This document shows, in pieces, positions 61,120-64,000 of a stretch of 64,000 nt of DNA; position 1 is the first letter of the stretch, and every line of letters begins with the position of its first letter. The notes beneath the pieces are model-generated. The model was not told the origin of the DNA. It did no database searches and worked only from the letters and a program-made list of their open reading frames with translations. Source of the stretch: Ajuga chamaepitys (Eukaryota > Streptophyta > Magnoliopsida > Lamiales > Lamiaceae); NCBI GenBank assembly GCA_958295605.1, contig OY282497.1, positions 22,242,369 through 22,306,368 of the forward strand. The letters are read 5' to 3'. The translations under genes were made by a program, and so were the position numbers.

Positions 61120-61240
61120 TCACTGCTAAAACAAAAGTAGATTAGGTGAGTTCAAGTTATTGCAAGTATATATGCAAAAGTAAAGAGTACTAGACTAAAT
61201 ATGAAACTAATAAAACTAGACACTTAAAATCTTGCACCGC

Positions 61241-61258
61241 TCCCCGGCAACGGCGCCA
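61241..61258 (-). other. Primer-binding site, tRNA-Asp type
   Basis: The minus strand reads TGGCGCCGTTGCCGGGGA, a perfect complement to the 3' end of plant tRNA-Asp including CCA. It lies 5 bp inside the 5' LTR. Confidence 0.92.
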
Positions 61259-61263
61259 AAATT

Positions 61264-61391
61264 TGACCCCACTGTCGCGATGCGGTAAAATTAATTAACC
61301 TAGCTTCCCTTCTAGCTTGTAGAAATGATAAGTAGGGTCGATCCCACAGAGAGCAGGAAGACTTATAGTGTTTTAAATAAATCCTAATACT

Positions 61392-61423
<32 letters not shown>

Positions 61424-62701
61424 GTGATGGGGGGTTTGTAGTTTGCCTTTTATTGACTAATGAACCAAAACAGAATTTAAGCAAATAATTATGAAATTGT
61501 TCTACTTATGAAATGACGAATCCCAGCCCTTAATCTTATCTCCCCCTAGTTATTACTACCTGTGATAGATGCAATTATTAACCAATTTCAACCGCAAAAC
61601 TCCTACCCCGAGATTAACAACAAGCTCTGCTAACCTCGTTATCCCTTATGATTAACTAACTAAAACAAGCTCTTTGGTTAGTCTATCCAGTTGAGTGATC
61701 TCAGAACAAGCTCTCTGGATCCCATTAACCGGACGCCTAGAGTACTCGGATAACGGGATAGACACGGTGTGGACCTCGTAAGCTCGGACCCATTCAGACC
61801 GAGCTATATACTACCCTAGTGATATCACTCACTATTTGCTACTAATTGGCTATAGGTTCGTAACAATTACGGATTACGATTATAACATAGCGTTACCTAT
61901 GCAATTATAATCCTAGGTGATCAATCTAGCACACAAACACATAAGCATTGAAAGATAAACAAATAGCATAACAATGTTTTAAAGAAATCAATTGATCAAC
62001 AATCACTGTAAATACCACAAGATAGTAAACCTAGGGTTCGATTCGACTAAGGACTGAAATAACCTACGAGCCGCTCATGGCGGTGACAAAAGACAATTTA
62101 AAATGGAAATACATAATTCAAATAGCTAAGAATGAAAAACCCGAATACTCCTGATCTTGATTGTTCGTCGCCTTGAATTCCTCTCCATCGTGCTCCCTTG
62201 TAAAGTCCAGAAGCCCTTTTTCCGAGCATAAGGGTCTCCTTTTATAGGAGAAGTCAAGTTGGGTTGAATTTGGGCTCCAAACCGGAAATCTTGTGGCCCC
62301 AGGATTAATCAGCCGCCTTATTGGGCCGTGGCCCACCCGCGCCCGCTCTTCGGTAAACAACACGCCGCGGCCGCACTAATATGCTGCGGCCGTGCCACTT
62401 GGCCAGGGATTTGGTTATTTTTCCTCCACTTGGCCGCGCTAATGTGCCGCGATCACGGTCCTCTGTTCTTGTTTTCTTGCATTTTTCTCCATCCTTTTGA
62501 CATACGGACTTCATTCCTTCATTGTACATCCGGCTGAGTATAAATACTTAGCCTTAAATCACCTATTTAGCTCAAAACAAAACCACAAACGTCTAATAAT
62601 CCAATGACATCAAAACAAGCTAAATACAATCCATTATACACGCAAACATCACAAATCATCACTTTAATAGACTTAAAGTGCATAAATAAACGTGTGTACT
62701 A
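61264..62701 (-). repeat. 5' LTR of the Athila element (uninterrupted)
   Basis: 1438 bp that starts TGACCCCACTGTCGCG and ends GTGTGTACTA on the plus strand. It contains a (TA)n run at 61399-61422 at the site where the left LTR holds the solo LTR. It also contains the empty site of the CACTA insertion near 61946 and the GC-rich module at 62336-62460. Confidence 0.9.
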
Positions 62702-62706
62702 GTGAC

Positions 62707-64000
62707 CTCCTCAACAAGATGAGAGAAAAGGAATTATGGCCAGTTTACATCCTCTTCTTTCCATACCGCCATCATCAACTGGAATTTAAGACTAGTACAA
62801 CGATCATAACTCCATGTTCTGCATTCTATGCTGCTATTAAAGATGTCATGTAAATATTCAAACTTAGAGATAAATGTGACCTTGGTATAGGATTCATACA
62901 CATTGTCAACTTACCGGTTGCCCAAAAATACCCTCCAGCATTCTAGCAGGAACCCCTCGCCCTAGGTCCTTGCCTATGTTGGAGTAAGCCCTTCCTCCGG
63001 AATATAATATATTTTGGCGAGTGTGGAATCAACGATCTCAACTCTCGTCTCCTCCATAGTGCATGTCATGGTGTTTGGTTCTCCCTTTCAGTTCTGGGTG
63101 ACCTTTGCAGTGCTGTAAAACATGGGCACCGAGGAAGAAGGACAAATGATTCTATCTAACTTGCGCCAAATAACTTCAATCAACTATGCTACTCTATTCT
63201 TCTCCACCATCCGTTTTCGAAGATACACTAGAGAAGTAAGATGCCCACCAATAAAGTTTGGGTTCTTCTTTTCAGCAGTGGATTTATTTGGTGCCATTTT
63301 CCAGTTTGTGAAGAAGGTTTGAAGATCTAGATATTTGGATCTTTAGGATTTCTTCCCAATGTGATCGAAAAATCTTTCTTATTATCTAAGTTTAGGTATA
63401 TATAACCTTTTACTGTAGATTTTGGATTCGACTCTCGGTTCACTTTCGTAAGAAATTCATGTGATTTGAACGGTTCGGATTTATTGATCAAAAAATGAAT
63501 TTGAATTAGTGGCTGACATTTAATGGCTGCAATGGTCAAACAGAAACTCTATAATTACATCTGCGAAAGGTAATTGTTATGTCGCAGTAAATGACTTGTA
63601 CATTAAATGTGGGGAAAGCTTTGTTGGATAAGAAAGGGATGATTTCCCGCTTAAAAACTAACAAGTTTTAAGGTTCACCACACTAAATGCTATGAGAAAA
63701 TATAAATGTTGCATCATGTTGTAGGCTTTAATATTGTAGACATTAAATACTTACAACAATTGTGTCATTGTAAGGTTACTGTAGTGGGCTTCAACGAATC
63801 ACCGTATTTTAGCTCACTGAGGTTCCTTACTATGTTTCCTACAATAGGAATTTTCATGAATCGCCACGAGCTATCTACTGTCATCCTACTTATAGCGAGC
63901 TTACTTACATTTGCAACATAACATTATTCAATACTTTCAGCATTCCCTCTTAATCTAGTAGGGTTATAATATTCTTTTGAATACTATTCCAGCTTGCTTT
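62707..64000 (-). other. Older LTR-element internal remnant, right side of the Athila insertion
   Basis: On the minus strand a start near 63296 reads MAPNKSTAEKKNPNFIGGHL and goes on with VPMFYSTAKVTQN and TRVEIVDSTLAKIYYIPEEG. The pattern resembles the 'putative plant transposon protein' ORFs of LTR elements. Stops interrupt it. It would continue at 31866 on the other side of the Athila element. The final 600 bp show nothing recognisable. Confidence 0.4.

Larger units (their letters stand above)
31867..62706 (-). mobile_element. Athila-lineage Gypsy retrotransposon carrying three nested insertions
   Basis: The perfect direct repeat GTGAC (31867-31871 and 62702-62706) bounds the element. From right to left: 5' LTR, primer site matching tRNA-Asp, gag, protease, reverse transcriptase, RNase H, integrase, a 3' ORF of the Athila type, PPT, 3' LTR. 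The tRNA-Asp primer and the DLGASINVMP protease variant are typical of the Athila/Calypso group. Insertions are a solo LTR, a CACTA element and Copia-3. Without them the element is about 12.8 kb, normal for Athila. In-frame stops and frameshifts make it defective. Confidence 0.9.

Noticed and set aside
1..64000. tRNA or rRNA genes, CRISPR arrays, or bacterial operons
   Set aside because: None seen. The tRNA-like matches at 19506-19517 and 61241-61258 are retrotransposon primer sites, not tRNA genes.

Overview
This is a nuclear genomic window from a flowering plant, most likely a eudicot. It is AT-rich and gene-poor and is dominated by nested LTR retrotransposons of plant lineages (Copia, and Gypsy of the Athila type). 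It contains one plant-specific TCP transcription factor gene and intron-bearing fragments of plant nuclear genes. No bacterial, organellar or CRISPR features were seen. The species cannot be named from the sequence alone.

Layout. 1-7.4 kb: a small CACTA-type MITE (660-1020) and a decayed minus-strand Copia element with very short LTRs (1881-6195). 7.9-8.5 kb: the only apparently intact host gene, a CIN-class (TCP5/13/17-like) TCP transcription factor on the plus strand. 9.9-11.2 kb: an LTR-like repeat and a tetranucleotide microsatellite. 13.5-23.1 kb: a complete non-coding LTR element with about 3.5-kb LTRs, a 2.5-kb internal region, an initiator-Met tRNA primer site and a perfect AACAA target duplication; it fits the LARD class. 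24.7-30.6 kb: remnants of two older LTRs, one split by an internally deleted Copia element (26978-30540).

31.9-62.7 kb is a single Athila-lineage Gypsy element on the minus strand with a perfect GTGAC target duplication and a tRNA-Asp primer site. It is split by three later insertions. A solo LTR (32014-33436, duplication GTATA) and a 12.3-kb CACTA-type DNA transposon (33980-46250) both sit in its left LTR. A Copia element (52562-56911, duplication ATAGT) sits between its RNase H and integrase. Removing the two insertions from the left LTR leaves about 1440 bp, against 1438 bp for the right LTR, which supports the reconstruction.

The most interesting object is the CACTA element. The uninterrupted right LTR is a natural empty-site control for its ends. 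It carries fragments of at least three unrelated host genes in the same orientation: an NDR1/HIN1-like (LEA_2) gene, a TPR segment of a WD40/TPR protein resembling ASG2/WDTC1, and the C-terminal half of a phage-type organellar RNA polymerase (RpoT) with introns. The RpoT fragment lies inside what would be an intron of the ASG2-like fragment. The RpoT copy keeps its palm motifs and most splice sites but has frameshifts and a lost splice donor, so it is a captured pseudogene. A Helitron-like 3' end and a tandem duplication of about 0.9 kb also lie in the CACTA interior.

Apart from the TCP gene, most of the sequence is mobile DNA, and the nesting gives a relative order of insertion.
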